A stretch of 64,000 nt of DNA from Saposhnikovia divaricata (Eukaryota; Streptophyta; Magnoliopsida; Apiales; Apiaceae): assembly GCA_036435485.1 (NCBI GenBank), contig CM071598.1, positions 197,201,148 to 197,265,147 of the forward strand, written 5' to 3'. Position numbers and translations under genes: made by a program. The notes under the pieces were generated by a model. The model was not told the DNA's origin, did no database searches, and saw nothing but the letters and a program-made list of their open reading frames with translations. This document shows, in pieces, positions 12,583-23,960 of this stretch; position 1 is the first letter of the stretch; every line of letters begins with the position of its first letter.

Positions 12583-14689
12583 TGTAACACCCCCAGATCC
12601 GGGGTCCAGGATCCGGTGGTTACGGTTTCCAATTCTGTCCACAACAATTGAACTTTCCTTAACATAAAATAAATTACGTCTCTATGACCCAACACAACAA
12701 TATAAAACACACCCGTTATAGTCCCAGAGATGAAATCAGAGTAACAGTCAAATTTTTTTTATTAATCACATTATGAGTTCTTACAATCCAAAAGAATTTC
12801 AGTATAAATACATACTCTTTGCCATCCATTTACATAAGTCATACTAGACCATATTCTTGGTACTGAAAGAATAAATATATCCTACCAATAGCTTCTTCTT
12901 CAGCTCTGGTAGTCTCATCGTCCTCGCCCGCGTCGAGTGCGCCTTGTGCGAGTCATCTGGTCTAGCTGTTGTTGTGATATAATAATAAAGCAAGGGTGAG
13001 CAATAGCCCACCAACAATAATATATAACTGAACGATAATGTATAACAGTTCAAAAGTATCTTTCAAACCATATGCCATGCATTTACGGAAATGATGCCTG
13101 TATAATATGAACGATGAAGTTACAAGGTAACTTAAAGTATTTGTTTGTAGAAATATCTGCTACATCAAAAGTAAGCATGATATTCTCATTGTCATTAAAA
13201 AGAGGAACTTGCATGAAAAGATTGCAATTCCAGTTATGAACACTTTTTCAGCTCTGCCAACAGTAATCATGTTGCAGGAAATAAATAAGTTTGGATGATG
13301 AACCAATGATGGAGTATTCACCGCGCCCGCTGTTCCAATCTTGATGATCAGTCGAGATCGTACAGCTCAATTTAGATTTACTACCGGTAGAAGGAAGAAC
13401 TGACGGCTTTACTTGTCTACCGCCTTACTAGCTCTCCCCGGCCAACGGTTGGGCCAAAGGGGATGGACCGGCGCTACTCGGCCTCTTACACGACTCCTAG
13501 TTTCAAATAGAATTTATGATTCTGAATGTAACATTCGTCCCCCTTTCCCCAAGTATAATACTTGTTGATAAGACTCCACAAAGTAGTCGTATCTAGTTGG
13601 AAAGGAAAATTCACCAATAACTTCCAAGCTACTGCTTGGTAACAAATCTCAACTTGTTCCAACAATATTACCCCTCGAAAGATGAGAAGGTAAGTAACGA
13701 CTTAATAAGTCAATAGCACCCGAGTTGAGAGTGAAGAGAATACTTTATGACCGGGAAGTCGACAAGATAATTAACATTTTCCAAGTAAGGTTCCCTTATT
13801 TTTAGGGAGATAGACTCAAGAAGAATGATGTCTGAGAACCTTTCTTGATATAAGATTAATAATAATATGTCTCCGAAATATTTTTCGTAATAATCGAAGA
13901 AGATAAAACTTATTGAGGTTATTCTAAGTATGGAATAAATATTCAGAGAATATTTATTGAGTTAAAAATATTTAAAGAATATTTAGGAATATGAAAGAAT
14001 ATCTTTAATCCGAGTATTTTCCAAAATAATCCCTGAAGAAATATCAGGAGAATATTTATTGAATAAATAAATATTTAAATGAATATTCAAAATAATATTC
14101 ATTAATTAATAGAACCTGAAAGGAATATTTAAGACAATATTCATAATTAATTAGGAATTTAAATGAATATTCAAAAAGTAATATTCATTTAATGAATAAT
14201 ATTCTAAATGAATATCAAGTAATATTTATTCAATAAAATAATATTCTAAATGAATATCCAAATAATATTCATTTAATAGTCTCATCTTTAGAAGAATATT
14301 CGAAATAATAATCGATAATTAATTCGACTCTGAATGAATATTAAAATAAATATTATTCGTCGAATAGTTACGTTCAAATAATTATTTGAAGTAAGGATCG
14401 TTAAAATAAATAATCTCGAACGAATATTCAAATACTATTCGTCGCCCGAATAATGGAAAATATTTACTTAGATATTTCTTTCGAGGTAGTCTTGATATGT
14501 CAAGAAATATTGACTCCCGGTCTATATTTTATGAATAAGATGTATACACCCTTCTCTGAGGGTCTTACAATAACCGGCTTATAATTGATACGATAGCTAT
14601 CAAATTTATAAGCCAATAACAATCAGGGAACAAGCATAATGATATAACTTGAAAGTAGGCATGCATGCTATGGCATATGTATAATAGAA

Positions 14690-14727
<38 letters not shown>

Positions 14728-17700
14728 CATATATATATTTATTCAATCACAACAACAGCCTAAAAGAAGGGAATTGAAACTTGCCTGGTAGTCGAGTACG
14801 GTAAGGGGTAGTGGAGCGGGTCCCGGTTCATCTTGGTGATCTATAAATAGCCAAGGCATTCGGGATTAATCACTTAACATATTAAAAGTTAAGTTATACT
14901 TAATTCTAAACACGTTCTCGAGTTATCTCGTTATACCCCTTTTAGTGGATTCCTTTTTATCACTGATCCGACCCGACATTCGTTCGTTAATACGACATGT
15001 CACTGTACTTATACTTGGGACATACTTAAGTCATATGAGTTCTAAGGTCGATCGTTACGAACCAATATTATACTCCGAGTTTTATCGCCCGTTTTTTATG
15101 TGTTTTACCAAAGTTATAAAAGAGTCGTCTTTTAGGGGTTCGTTCGCGTTTAACCTCGACTCGAACATTTTTAATAAATCGAAAAATGATCCTTTTGACA
15201 TACGGTTTTCTTTCACACCTTCCATTTTACCTCTAGTATTTATTTACCAAGATTCGCCATGACGTTACATAGTTTACGAGGGTTCAATTTCAGTTACGAA
15301 CTTTCGTTTACGGATTCGAACTACTTTTAGTAATTTGGTCATAATTCCTAAACCGTAAATCGAAATGCTTCGATTCTTTCGCCAAAGTGATCTATGTTCA
15401 AAAATCTATCAGTAGGGTTCATTAACTTGCCAAGAACAGAGAGTTATGGCTACTGACCAGTTCGGTTTCTTAGTGTTAATGAAAATCGGGCATTACGACG
15501 GCTACGAATCGAGCGTTCTAAAATTCATTACGCAACAACCAAGCCACACCGGGCATCTAATCAATTACTACAGTTAATAATCATCTCTTAAAAGCTCAAG
15601 AATATCATGCTTCATCAATATATCATCATAAAGCTAATCTAACCACAAAATCATGCTAACATGGTGGTAAAATACTACTAATATCACTTAATCCAAAATC
15701 ACCATGAATCATGCATAAACTCAATGTAAAGCTTAGGGTTTGAAATGATTTATACCTTCCTTAGAGAGTAGTATAACCTTCCTAAGCCTTGATCTATCCT
15801 TGGATGGTCCTAAGCTAGATAAATCCACCATGAAAAACAAGAAAAAAACAAGATTAGTTCATAAATTCACTATTCACCCTCCTCTTTGATGAATTATTTG
15901 AAAATGGAAACAAGAGAGTTTGGCTTTGAAATTTTTAGGAGATAACTTTCAGGAAATTTAAGACTCACCATAATTTTTACAAGATCAAGAGATGGTGGGA
16001 AGAGGGGTTTGGATTTTGGAATTAAGGTGTTGGCCGAATGGAATTTTCAAGGGGGGGGGGGAGAGTTGCTTGGTTTCTTTTGTTTTAATCTCATCCACTC
16101 TCATCTATTATCTAGATAAAATCTTGTATAAAGTCACTTTATTAAAGTGATGAGGTGTTGGATGATGAAATGGCAAGACAAGTGTTGGTTTTATGGTGGT
16201 TTAGAGCTTAACTAGGTAGTTACTTTGCTAAGTACTTAGTTCTTCCTCTAAGGTGCTAGTTCCTTGATTCTAGTTTAGTTACTAGATATTTTATACTAGT
16301 GGCTTGCACAAGACTCTTGCTTCCTCTGCTTGTTTCTGTGTCCGGTTATTGCCCGTTTCGATTGATCGTTCGTAGGAATATTTCACGGATTTCTAATTAG
16401 GGTTTACCGGGAATCCTTTTTAATATTAATACTTTCATTCTCCATCTTTCATTCTAACTTTCCAATTTATATTCCTTAAATCCATTCGTTAAATATTTAA
16501 GGCTATCAGTGTCCAGGGAACTCTCGGAGAAAATAAAAGTGCGGTTTTTCAGAATCCGATAGCTTTTACATACACTTATTTTCCCCCTGGATCACTAATA
16601 CGAACTCGGAAATCCGTTCCGAATGCTTCTATATAGTGTCGTCTCATATTATTATATACTCCCACCAAAACACTATTCATTTTGTATTCTTTACTTGTTC
16701 TCTTAGGGTGGTACAATTGTCTGTATTCTCTTTCGATCGTTCCTTAACCTTTTTACGGAACTACTGGATTAATCGTTACCGATCTGGATGACATGAGAAC
16801 ATTCTCCTGCTTGAAATTGCCATATCTTATTCCCTTAGAAGATATATTATTCTTACCTATGTTGTCACCCTTTAGCATTCTTCAAGACATAGAAATAATA
16901 AAGTCGAATTCCATTCATTCTTTCAAAATATCAATTATTACATTGTAGCCATAACCACTATTCGTTCTTACATCTTTAAATACATAAAAGTTTTAATTCC
17001 ACCCAAAATCTGGGTTCTTACACCTCGTGATGACCATGTAGGATATTTAATCTCGATACGAACTTAATCCGTTATCTAGGATTCGTTCGCTTTATTGATT
17101 AATCTCGTTATAACGTTTTAGCGGTTTCTAGAACGCTTGTTTCACTGCCTTAGTGGTTTCCTACCTTCATTCTTAAATCAAATATAATAACATCCCAAAA
17201 TATCAAATCCTCAAAGTTAATATCTCAATTCTTGGATTATAATAATATTTAATCCACTGTCCGGTCAAATATTATACCGAAAAAGAATTTGGAATTTCTG
17301 AATTCCGATCGTCTCTGCATTCACTTATTTCCTCCGCGTATTACTAATATGACTTCGAAACATCCATATCACGTCCCGTACATAGGGTGGCGTGAAAAGT
17401 TTTCCAACTTACCAAATCACTATTCATCCACCAAATTACTATGCACGTACAGGAAACACTATGCACGTACGGGAAATACTATGCACGTATGGGAAATACT
17501 ATGCACGTACTCATTTCCCTTCAAGGATCCATTAGCTCCTTCCTGGATGGTAGATTATTCTTATCTAGGTCCTCAACCACCGAATTACTCTATTCTGGCA
17601 ATATACCAATGCATCAGGATCATTGTCCAAAGCAATATCCATTCATTACAATCATTGTTCTTTGAAACCACCATTCATTAGAGCTGGTGACCTTGTTGTC

Positions 17701-17773
17701 GGAATCATTGTTCTTCATTTTATCATTACTTAATAAAAAGTTTTAATTATATCCAAAATTTGGGGTTCTTACA
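12583..17773 (-). repeat. right (5') LTR of element Y, 5.19 kb
   Basis: This 5191-bp repeat is offset 10652 from the left LTR until the poly-G run (9 against 11 G), then offset 10654. Three substitutions were seen across the whole length. It holds the same internal landmarks as the left LTR: GAATATT block 13892-14452, AT run 14693-14723, 20-bp repeats 17438-17511. Confidence 0.9.
17438..17511. repeat. four 20-bp tandem repeats (second LTR copy)
   Basis: The same four ACTATGCACGTA-type units as at 6784-6857, in the right LTR of Y. This is the LTR whose U3 would drive transcription of Y. Confidence 0.8.
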
Positions 17774-19196
17774 TGCCCTAAAGTGCAGAGCGTTCCCCCA
17801 AACCCTGTCGGGCATGGCTCAGAGATGGTATAGCCGATTGCCTGCGAACTCTATTGGCTCTTTTAAGGAGTTGAGTGCCGCCTTCGTTAGCCAATTTATT
17901 AGCGGAAGGGTGCATGAGAAGAGCTCCGCATCTCTTATGTATGTGGTGCAAGGAAAGAATGAAAATCTGAGGGACTACCTCAAGCGATTCACTAAGGAGA
18001 CCCTGAATATCACTGATTTGGAAAATAAGGTGGCAATGGTAGCCCTGGAGCACGGAACCACTGACCTCTTCTTCAAGAGATCATTGGCGAAGCATCCCCC
18101 TGAGAACATGGCTGAGCTCCAATGAAGGGCTGATAAGTATATTAAAGCTGAGGATAGCTTGAAGAAAGAAACCACCGTAGGTGGAGGAGGAGGTAACAAT
18201 GACTCCAAGAAGCGAAAGCAAGACCAGGACTATGATGATCAAGAGTATGATGCTAGGGACAAGTATCCCCGAACTAGCGAGGACTCCGACTCTGCCCCTA
18301 AGAAGAACCAAGGGTCAAGGTTCACTGAGTATGCAAGGTTGAATACTCCTAGGAGTCGAATCTTGTTGGACATTGAGAATGATAAGGATTTCAGATGGCC
18401 GAAGCCACTCAGGGGTGATCCCGCAAAGAGAAACCAGAATCAGTATTGCAGATTCCATAGAGACGTGGGGCATGACATTGACGATTGCAAGCAACTCAAA
18501 GATGAGATCGAGTTTTTGATCCGTAGAGGGAAGCTGAGGCACTTCACTAAGGGTGAAGACCGTGGTAATCACAGAAGAGACTATAATAGAAGGGATGACG
18601 ATCAAGATCGCAACCCACAGCCCCGAGGGCCAGTAATCAACATGATCTCAGGAGGCCCGACTGCGGCCGGGACAACTAGGAACTCTCGAAAGGCTTATGC
18701 CCGAGAGGTGTTGCACATCGTGGGAGAGGCCCCGAAGCGTGCAAAAACTGAGGTAGCGATTATCTTTGATGACTCAGACTTGGAAGGAGTGAAGTTCCCC
18801 CATGACGACCCGTTGGTCATAACCCCTGTGATTGGAAACTCGGAGGTGAAGCGAGTCTTGATAGACAATGGAGCTTCCGTTGACATTCTGTTTCATGATG
18901 CGTTTGTGAAGATGGGATACACTGATTCTCAGTTGACCCCCAATAACATGCCTATATACGGATTTAATGGAGTAAAATCCAAAATTGAAGGGACTATTCA
19001 GCTGCCTGTAACTATTGGGCAAGAGCCCAAGGAGGCCACTCAGATGTTGAACTTCCTGGTAATCAAGGCAGCTTCAACGTACAACGCTATCCTTGGAAGG
19101 ACTGGACTTCATGCATTTAAGGCTGTTGCCTCAACCTATCATGTGAAGATCAAGTTCCCTACCAGGAATGGTGTTGGAGAACATAAAGGTGATTAG
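17774..19196 (+). pseudogene. gag C-terminal part and protease of Z
   Basis: The frame resumes at the duplicated TGCCC and continues the capsid-like domain (MAQRWYSRLP, FVSQFISGR, LRDYLKRFTKE). An in-frame TGA at 18123-18125 follows MAELQ, then the same frame stays open to a TAG at 19194. A basic, Gly-rich linker precedes the nucleocapsid knuckle CRFHRDVGHDIDDC near 18466, a C-X2-H-X4-H-X4-C form as in Tat elements. The aspartic protease follows, with active-site LIDNGASVDIL near 18860 and the distal YNAILGR box near 19083. The gag is broken by Y and by the stop codon. The protease region itself is open. Zinc-knuckle RNA binding and polyprotein cleavage are the family roles. Confidence 0.85.
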
Positions 19197-19199
19197 AAG

Positions 19200-19977
19200 A
19201 TGGCACGAAGCTGTTATGTAGCCTCGTTAAGGCCTGACGGAGTCGGGGGGCAGGTCCTTCCGATTGAAGACATAGATGTCCACAGTGGTAAGGAACACAA
19301 AGAAAGGTCAGCAGGGGACATCACACAGAAGCCTCGGACAGCAATTGAGGCTAAGGCGTTAACTGACTTTGTGGTTGAGTATACCATTGACAACCAAGAA
19401 GTCGGGGGGCAGGAGGTAATAGACCAGGAAGGTCAGCAAGGTGAGAAACCCATGGAAGAGAAGAAGGAGTATTGGATTCTCTATTTTGATGGGGCATCAA
19501 AAACAAAAAGCTCTATTTTCATGGAGCATCAAAAACAAAAACCAGTGGTGCAGGTTAAGTTCTGCAAAGCCCCGATGGGTTCACACTCGAGTATGCCTTG
19601 AAGTTGGACTTCCAAACAACCTACAATGAGGCGGAGTATGAAGCTCTGATAGCCAACCTTGGACTGACAAGAGCCCTGAGGGTGAAGAACCTGAAAGTTT
19701 GTGGAGACTCAAATCTGGTAGTCTCACAAGTCAATGGAGAGTTTGAGGCTAGAGAAAAGAATATGGCCAAACACTTGAGGATTGTGAAAGCCGTGATAGC
19801 CCCGCTCGATAAATGCCATGTTGAGTATATCCCAAGAGAGAAAAGAACATTAAGGCCGAAGCCCAGTCTAAGTATGGCTCTTCTGAGATAAAGAATTATG
19901 CAGAGAGCTTTTGCTTCCAGGTCCTGAAGACCCCACCATCGAATCAAAATTGGTAGCACCAGTTGATGTAAGCTGAA
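19200..19977 (+). pseudogene. archaeal-type RNase H (aRNH) remnant of Z
   Basis: Directly after the protease the frame reaches KALTDFVVEYTI and ILYFDGASKTKSS, the start of the extra RNase H domain typical of Tat/Ogre-type elements. No reverse transcriptase lies between, so about 2 kb of pol has been deleted. A 32-bp tandem duplication (19481-19544) at the catalytic DGA motif shifts the frame. The domain resumes in another frame from about 19590 (NEAEYEALIANLGL, GDSNLVVSQVNGEFEA) to about 19890. Fragments of the aRNH-integrase linker can be read to about 20060. It would degrade the RNA of RNA-DNA hybrids if intact. Here it is inactive by frameshift. Confidence 0.75.
19481..19544 (+). repeat. 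32-bp tandem duplication in aRNH
   Basis: CTATTTTGATGGGGCATCAA at 19481 is repeated as CTATTTTCATGGAGCATCAA at 19513, each followed by AAACAAAAA. Because 32 is not a multiple of three, the frame is lost at the DGA catalytic motif. Confidence 0.85.
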
Positions 19978-20703
19978 GGATAGACCCTCTTCGAGCTCAT
20001 CTCGAGACTAGTTGGCTCCCTGATAATGCTTTGAAGGCACAGAAACAGTTAGTGAGAGTGTTGAGATGAGAGGTCCTTTGTCATTCCTTACTTAAAATCT
20101 TGAATCTAAAATCCCGACACAAAATTTTAGCCTTGATGGCAGAAAAGGCTGTCTGCCTCCAATCAAATTTGTCATTTGAAGTTTAAGGACTTGAATCAAG
20201 AGCCTTCAATCGAATATAACCCAAAGCAAGGTCTTGTGAGCATAAGAAGAAGGTTGGAAACCTAGAATCAAGAAAAGAAGGTTAACAACCAGCCAAGACA
20301 CACCGGACTTGAAGTCAAGTGTTGAGTGGCAAGGGAACTTCTTGAACGATCAACCGAGAAGCAAGACCTCCACCATATGTAGCAAGGGGTAAGAACTAAG
20401 GGACTTCATCATTTTTACATCTTAGAATAAGAGTTAAGGGTTGATGATACCAACAACCACGAACGGATTCGAGGTTTAAAACCAAGGATTCAACAAGCGA
20501 GTTAAGGCCCAGAAGGTCACGAAAGCCAATTTGAATTGAAGGATGTCTGTTTGGTCATCGACTTAGAATACTGACGTTGAGGTTTAAAAACCGGGGCTCA
20601 GCAAACCGGAGGCCGCCGATCGGGGCACCCGGGAATCTTCAGCCGACCGGTCTTCGTTTCGATGTCGAGAGTTTCGACATCGTTTCAATGTCGAAAGTCG
20701 ATC
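19978..20703 (+). other. non-coding 3' region of Z after aRNH
   Basis: It begins with decayed linker coding (RAHLETSWLPDNAL can be read near 19995-20036). From about 20080 no coding or repeat signal is evident except GA-rich text. The integrase is absent. GATATCGAT and TTTCGATGTCGA words appear from 20660, leading into the tandem array. Confidence 0.6.
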
Positions 20704-21039
20704 CCATATCGATGATCGATATCGGTATGCGAAAATAAGTAACTCTAGCCATGAATGGCCAACATTGATTCCATATCGATGATCGATATCGATATGCGAA
20801 AATAGGTAGCTCTAGCCATGAATGGCCAATATTGATTCCATATCGATGATCGATATCGGTATGCGAAAGTAAGTAACTCTAGCCATGAGTGGCCAAACAT
20901 TGGTTCCATATCGATGATCGATATCGGTATGCGAAAGTAAGTAACTCTAGCCATGAATGGCCAATATTGATTCCATATCGATGATCGATATCGGTATGCG
21001 AAAGTAAGTAACTCTAGCCATGAATGGCCAAGTTGGTTC
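20704..21039 (+). repeat. 67-bp tandem repeat array, five copies
   Basis: Units begin CCATATCGATGATCGATATC at 20704, 20771, 20838, 20906 and 20973, a period of 67 bp (one of 68). Each also has AAGTAACTCTAGCCATGA. The start of each unit is nearly self-complementary (ATCGATGATCGATATCG). Tandem arrays in the untranslated part before the 3' LTR are known for Tat/Ogre-type elements. Confidence 0.92.
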
Positions 21040-21110
21040 CTGGTCGATGGTTGATCAAAATCACTGATAGAGATCGAGCCAACCACTATAAAAAAGAAAC
21101 GGAGCAAAAG

Positions 21111-21440
21111 AATTTCAGCCGACCGGGTCACCGGCCGACCGGCCTCCCCGGACATGCTCCAGCCGACTGGAATCAGCTCTCGGTACGGGCTCGGTCCAGC
21201 CGACCGGCTCCTCAGCCGACCGACCCTCCGGTGAACCTTCCAGCCGACCGACTTCGGTCATCGATACGGGTTTTCTACCTTCGTTTCAAAAAAAAAAAGA
21301 TAACAAAAAAATGAAAAAAAAAAAAAACCAGCCGACCGGGGCTCCGGCCGACCGGCCCCTTGTAATACCCTCCAGCCGACCAGGAGTGATGGTCGGTACG
21401 GGTTTTTGCCCGGCCGACCGACAACGATGTTCGAGTTGGG
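21111..21440 (+). repeat. CAGCCGACCGG short-repeat cluster
   Basis: CAGCCGACCGG, GGCCGACCGG and close variants occur about a dozen times with irregular spacing, interrupted by poly-A runs near 21287-21327. This is GC-rich compared with the neighbours. Confidence 0.75.
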
Positions 21441-21494
21441 TTCGCAAAATTTCATTTTTTGTTATTTGTCTTTCTGATTTGGTAATTAAGGGAA

Positions 21495-22095
21495 GTGAAA
21501 ACTAAGCACCGATTAGTGCCGATTAAGCGCTGTTTAGTGCTGTTTAAGCATTATTTAGTGCATATTAGCACTGTTTAGCGCTGTTTAGTGCCATTAGTGC
21601 CGTCGAAAAATGTAAAGTTCCCTGATCGAAATTTGTGATTAAAATTCAGAAATTTGAGTCGAAATGATAATTTCTGAATAGTACTAGCCCATGGAAAAAA
21701 AAATTCAGCTCGACCCCAGCCAGGGGCTCTGCCCCTTGGACCCCGCCAGGGGCTGCCGCCCCTTGGACCCCGCCCGGGGACTGCCGCCCCCGGACCCCCG
21801 CTAGTGCCGTTTAGCACCGTTTAGCGCCGTTTAGAATCGCTTAACATTGTTTAAGTGTCGTTCAAGGCTTGTTAGTGCCGATAAGCACCGATTAAGTGCC
21901 GATTAGCACCGTCAGTGCCGATAAGCACCGTTCAGTGTCGTTTAATGCGGGTTGGCGTCACTTAAACGTTGTTTAAGTGTCATTTAAGGCTAGATAGTAC
22001 CATTTAGTGCCGTTTTATGCCGTTCAACGTCGTTTAAACATTGTTTAAATGTCGTTAAGGCTGATTAGTGCCGATTAGCATCGAATTAACATTGT
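21495..22095 (+). repeat. GTGCCGTTTAGC degenerate repeat cluster
   Basis: Words such as GTGCCGATTAAGC, GTGCTGTTTAGT and CACCGTTTAGCGCCG recur every 10-15 bp over about 600 bp. They are interrupted at 21705-21800 by a GC-rich insert in which GGGGCTGCCGCCCCTTGGAC-type units repeat. Confidence 0.75.
21705..21800 (+). repeat. GC-rich CCCCTTGGACCCCGCC repeats
   Basis: Three imperfect units of about 28 bp built on GGGGCTGCCGCCCC and TTGGACCCCGCC lie within the preceding cluster. The Gly/Pro/Arg-rich frame on the minus strand here is an artefact of composition. Confidence 0.7.
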
Positions 22096-22228
22096 CGTAA
22101 ACGCGTCGGTCGCTCCACGCTTTACATAAAGACAATACTCGTGAAACACTAGTGTATAAAGATGAACCCTGACCCGAGTCTTGGAAAGGACCGTTAAAAC
22201 TTCAAGGAAAACCTGATCAGTTTTCCTA

Positions 22229-22244
22229 GAAGTTGGGGGGCAAA
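22229..22244 (+). other. polypurine tract of element Z
   Basis: GAAGTTGGGGGGCAAA abuts the 3' LTR start TGATATGGG. Element E has the same layout on the opposite strand (GAAGTTGGGGGGAAAA). Confidence 0.8.
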
Positions 22245-22742
22245 TGATATGGGCTAAAAATAAGCCCTAAAGACACATTTAGTGTTGCATTAATTAGACC
22301 CGGTATGGTCCGAACGTGGGGCCCACCAACAGGGTCCAAAGTCCTATTTTTAATATTAATTTCGTAATTAATATTAGGGGTAATAAACAGCTCAGCAATA
22401 AGTGTCAGATAAGGACATTATCTCTACAAGACTTAGTCTCCAAGGCATCCAATTCGATATGGCAACAGACTCCTACAAGGAAGGAGTCTAGAACTTTCCT
22501 CAAGGAGGTGACTTATCTATTAAGTCTCCAACTCCTACCTTAATTCTAAGGCTTCTCAGCCTATATAAAGAGCCTGACCCCTCATTCTCAGAACTACGTT
22601 GGCTTGATTCTCTAGCAATACAGAGATACGTAGGCATCTTGTGAGGACCGTTTAGTCTCGAACGCAAGAACAGCCATTAAAGCTCGAAGCTCACCATCCC
22701 TTGTATTTAATACATACAAACCCTCGTTTTTATTCCACAACA
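22245..22742 (+). repeat. 3' LTR of element Z
   Basis: 498 bp, matching 457-954 with one substitution noticed. It is followed by GACTT, a partial match to the upstream flank GACAA. Confidence 0.9.
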
Positions 22743-22747
22743 GACTT

Positions 22748-23066
22748 CCATCTAGTACCATTCTATTATTATGTCATTTCATGATCTATCCTTTCTGTTA
22801 ATTCCCATTATCCAAAAGGTATATGATATTGTAAACAACATAAAACAAAGAGAAAATCCCAATATAATCTTCTAATTATGTATATCTTTTATATTTTAGA
22901 ATAATTTTTTATTTTAAGGTTAAATGAGGGTCAAATAACATTTGACTAATGGGATTAACAAGAAGGGTATAGTATGCAATGACATAATAGTACAGTGGTA
23001 CTAAATGGAACGCAAAATTATTTGATGTACCATTTGAAAAAAGCAATTTTACGAGGGTAATACCAA
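22748..23066. repeat. right part of the MITE-like element split by Z
   Basis: CCATCTAGTACCATTCTATT at 22748 continues the left terminal inverted repeat. Its inverted partner AATAGTACAGTGGTACTAAA lies near 22987, followed by TTTGATGTACCATTTG and TTTTACGAGGGT. The interior of about 200 bp is AT-rich. Confidence 0.6.
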
Positions 23067-23960
23067 GGGATCATTTATTTTCACTTAATCACTCTTAATG
23101 AGCTTATTTTAACGCTTAAGATCTGTTAAGATTGTTTGGACCTTCTTTTTTTTCTTCTTAATCGTTAAAAAATTTCTTAACCAATCAAACAAAAAAATCA
23201 TGCTTAAGCGTTAAGATAAAGTGGTTGCGGGTAGAATAATGTTCACTCCGTCATAGCTACGTATTTGATATAGAAGGTTGCAACTTGCAAGTAACCTGGT
23301 TACATGTACATCCAAACACTTTTAGAATGAAAAATAATTTACTGAAAAGTATGAAATATGCAAGTATGAATTGTCTAGTTTATTAATTTAAAATATAAAT
23401 TCAATTTATAATTAGTTTGTAATTAGTTCATTCGAATAGAATATTAAAAGTACTTGTAAAATAACATTGCACATTTATAATTATAAAAGGTAAATGTGTA
23501 TCATTCAAATATTTCAATAAATTTTTACCAAACAATATTATTTATTCAAAATTCAAATTATTAATGATTCAGAAATTTTAATGTTTCAAAAATATACATC
23601 CAGATTTGCCAAATGACCCCTAAGAAATTTCCTTTGTGTTTTTGTGTTGTTTACAAGGTCATATATGTTTAATTAACGGGGATTGACGGGAGAGGTATAA
23701 TATGAAATGACATAATAGTAGAGTAGTATCGAATGAAAGTTAAAACTATTTGGTATAACATTTGGAAAAGCAAATTTTACGAGGGTATCATTGAGTCTCA
23801 TAATTTTTTTTTAAAAATAAAATCACTTTAGACCTGTTTTTTAAACTGATAATATACGTTCATGTTTAATTTTGTGGATGATAAATGCTCGACGACAAAT
23901 AGTTAATCAATGATCTACATATTATTGTATCCATGTATTTTAATATATTATTTATGTAAA
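23066..23960. other. AT-rich spacer without genes
   Basis: Apart from the partial MITE at 23690-23795, only AT-rich text without long frames or clear repeats is visible. Confidence 0.6.
23690..23795. repeat. second partial copy of the same MITE family
   Basis: AAATGACATAATAGTAGAGT, TTTGGTATAACATTTGG and TTTTACGAGGGTATCA parallel the right arm of the MITE at 22975-23060. No matching inverted left end was found, so this is a fragment or a solo end. Confidence 0.5.

Larger units (their letters stand above)
1931..17773 (-). mobile_element. giant-LTR Ty3/gypsy element Y, non-autonomous
   Basis: The element is flanked by a perfect 5-bp target duplication TGCCC (1926-1930 and 17774-17778). Its LTRs are 5189 and 5191 bp, with TGTAAC..TTACA ends as read on the plus strand. 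The orientation is minus: TGGTATCAGAGC, the tRNA-iMet primer site, reads leftward at 12578-12567 next to the right LTR, and the PPT AAGGAGGGGAGAC abuts the left LTR. The 5463-bp interior has no long frame, only relics of gypsy pol. Comparing the LTRs I found three substitutions (4033/14685, 4318/14970, 5306/15958) and a poly-G length change. The insertion is therefore very recent although the coding region is long dead. LTR size and lack of coding recall LARD-type elements, but the pol relics point to a degraded Tekay-like relative. Confidence 0.88.
457..22742 (+). mobile_element. Tat-like Ty3/gypsy LTR retrotransposon Z, internally deleted
   Basis: The element is bounded by 498-bp LTRs that start TGATATGGG and end CCACAACA. 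The sequence directly after the 5' LTR is TGGCGCCGTCTGTGGGAA, and a G-rich PPT precedes the 3' LTR. Coding remains run in the order gag, protease, archaeal-type RNase H. Reverse transcriptase, the canonical RNase H and the integrase core are missing, so the element is non-autonomous. The flanks GACAA (452-456) and GACTT (22743-22747) agree at only three of five bases, so the TSD is imperfect. Element Y (1931-17773) sits inside gag. Without Y, Z is about 6.4 kb. The only LTR difference I noticed is at 783/22571, which implies a recent insertion. Confidence 0.85.
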
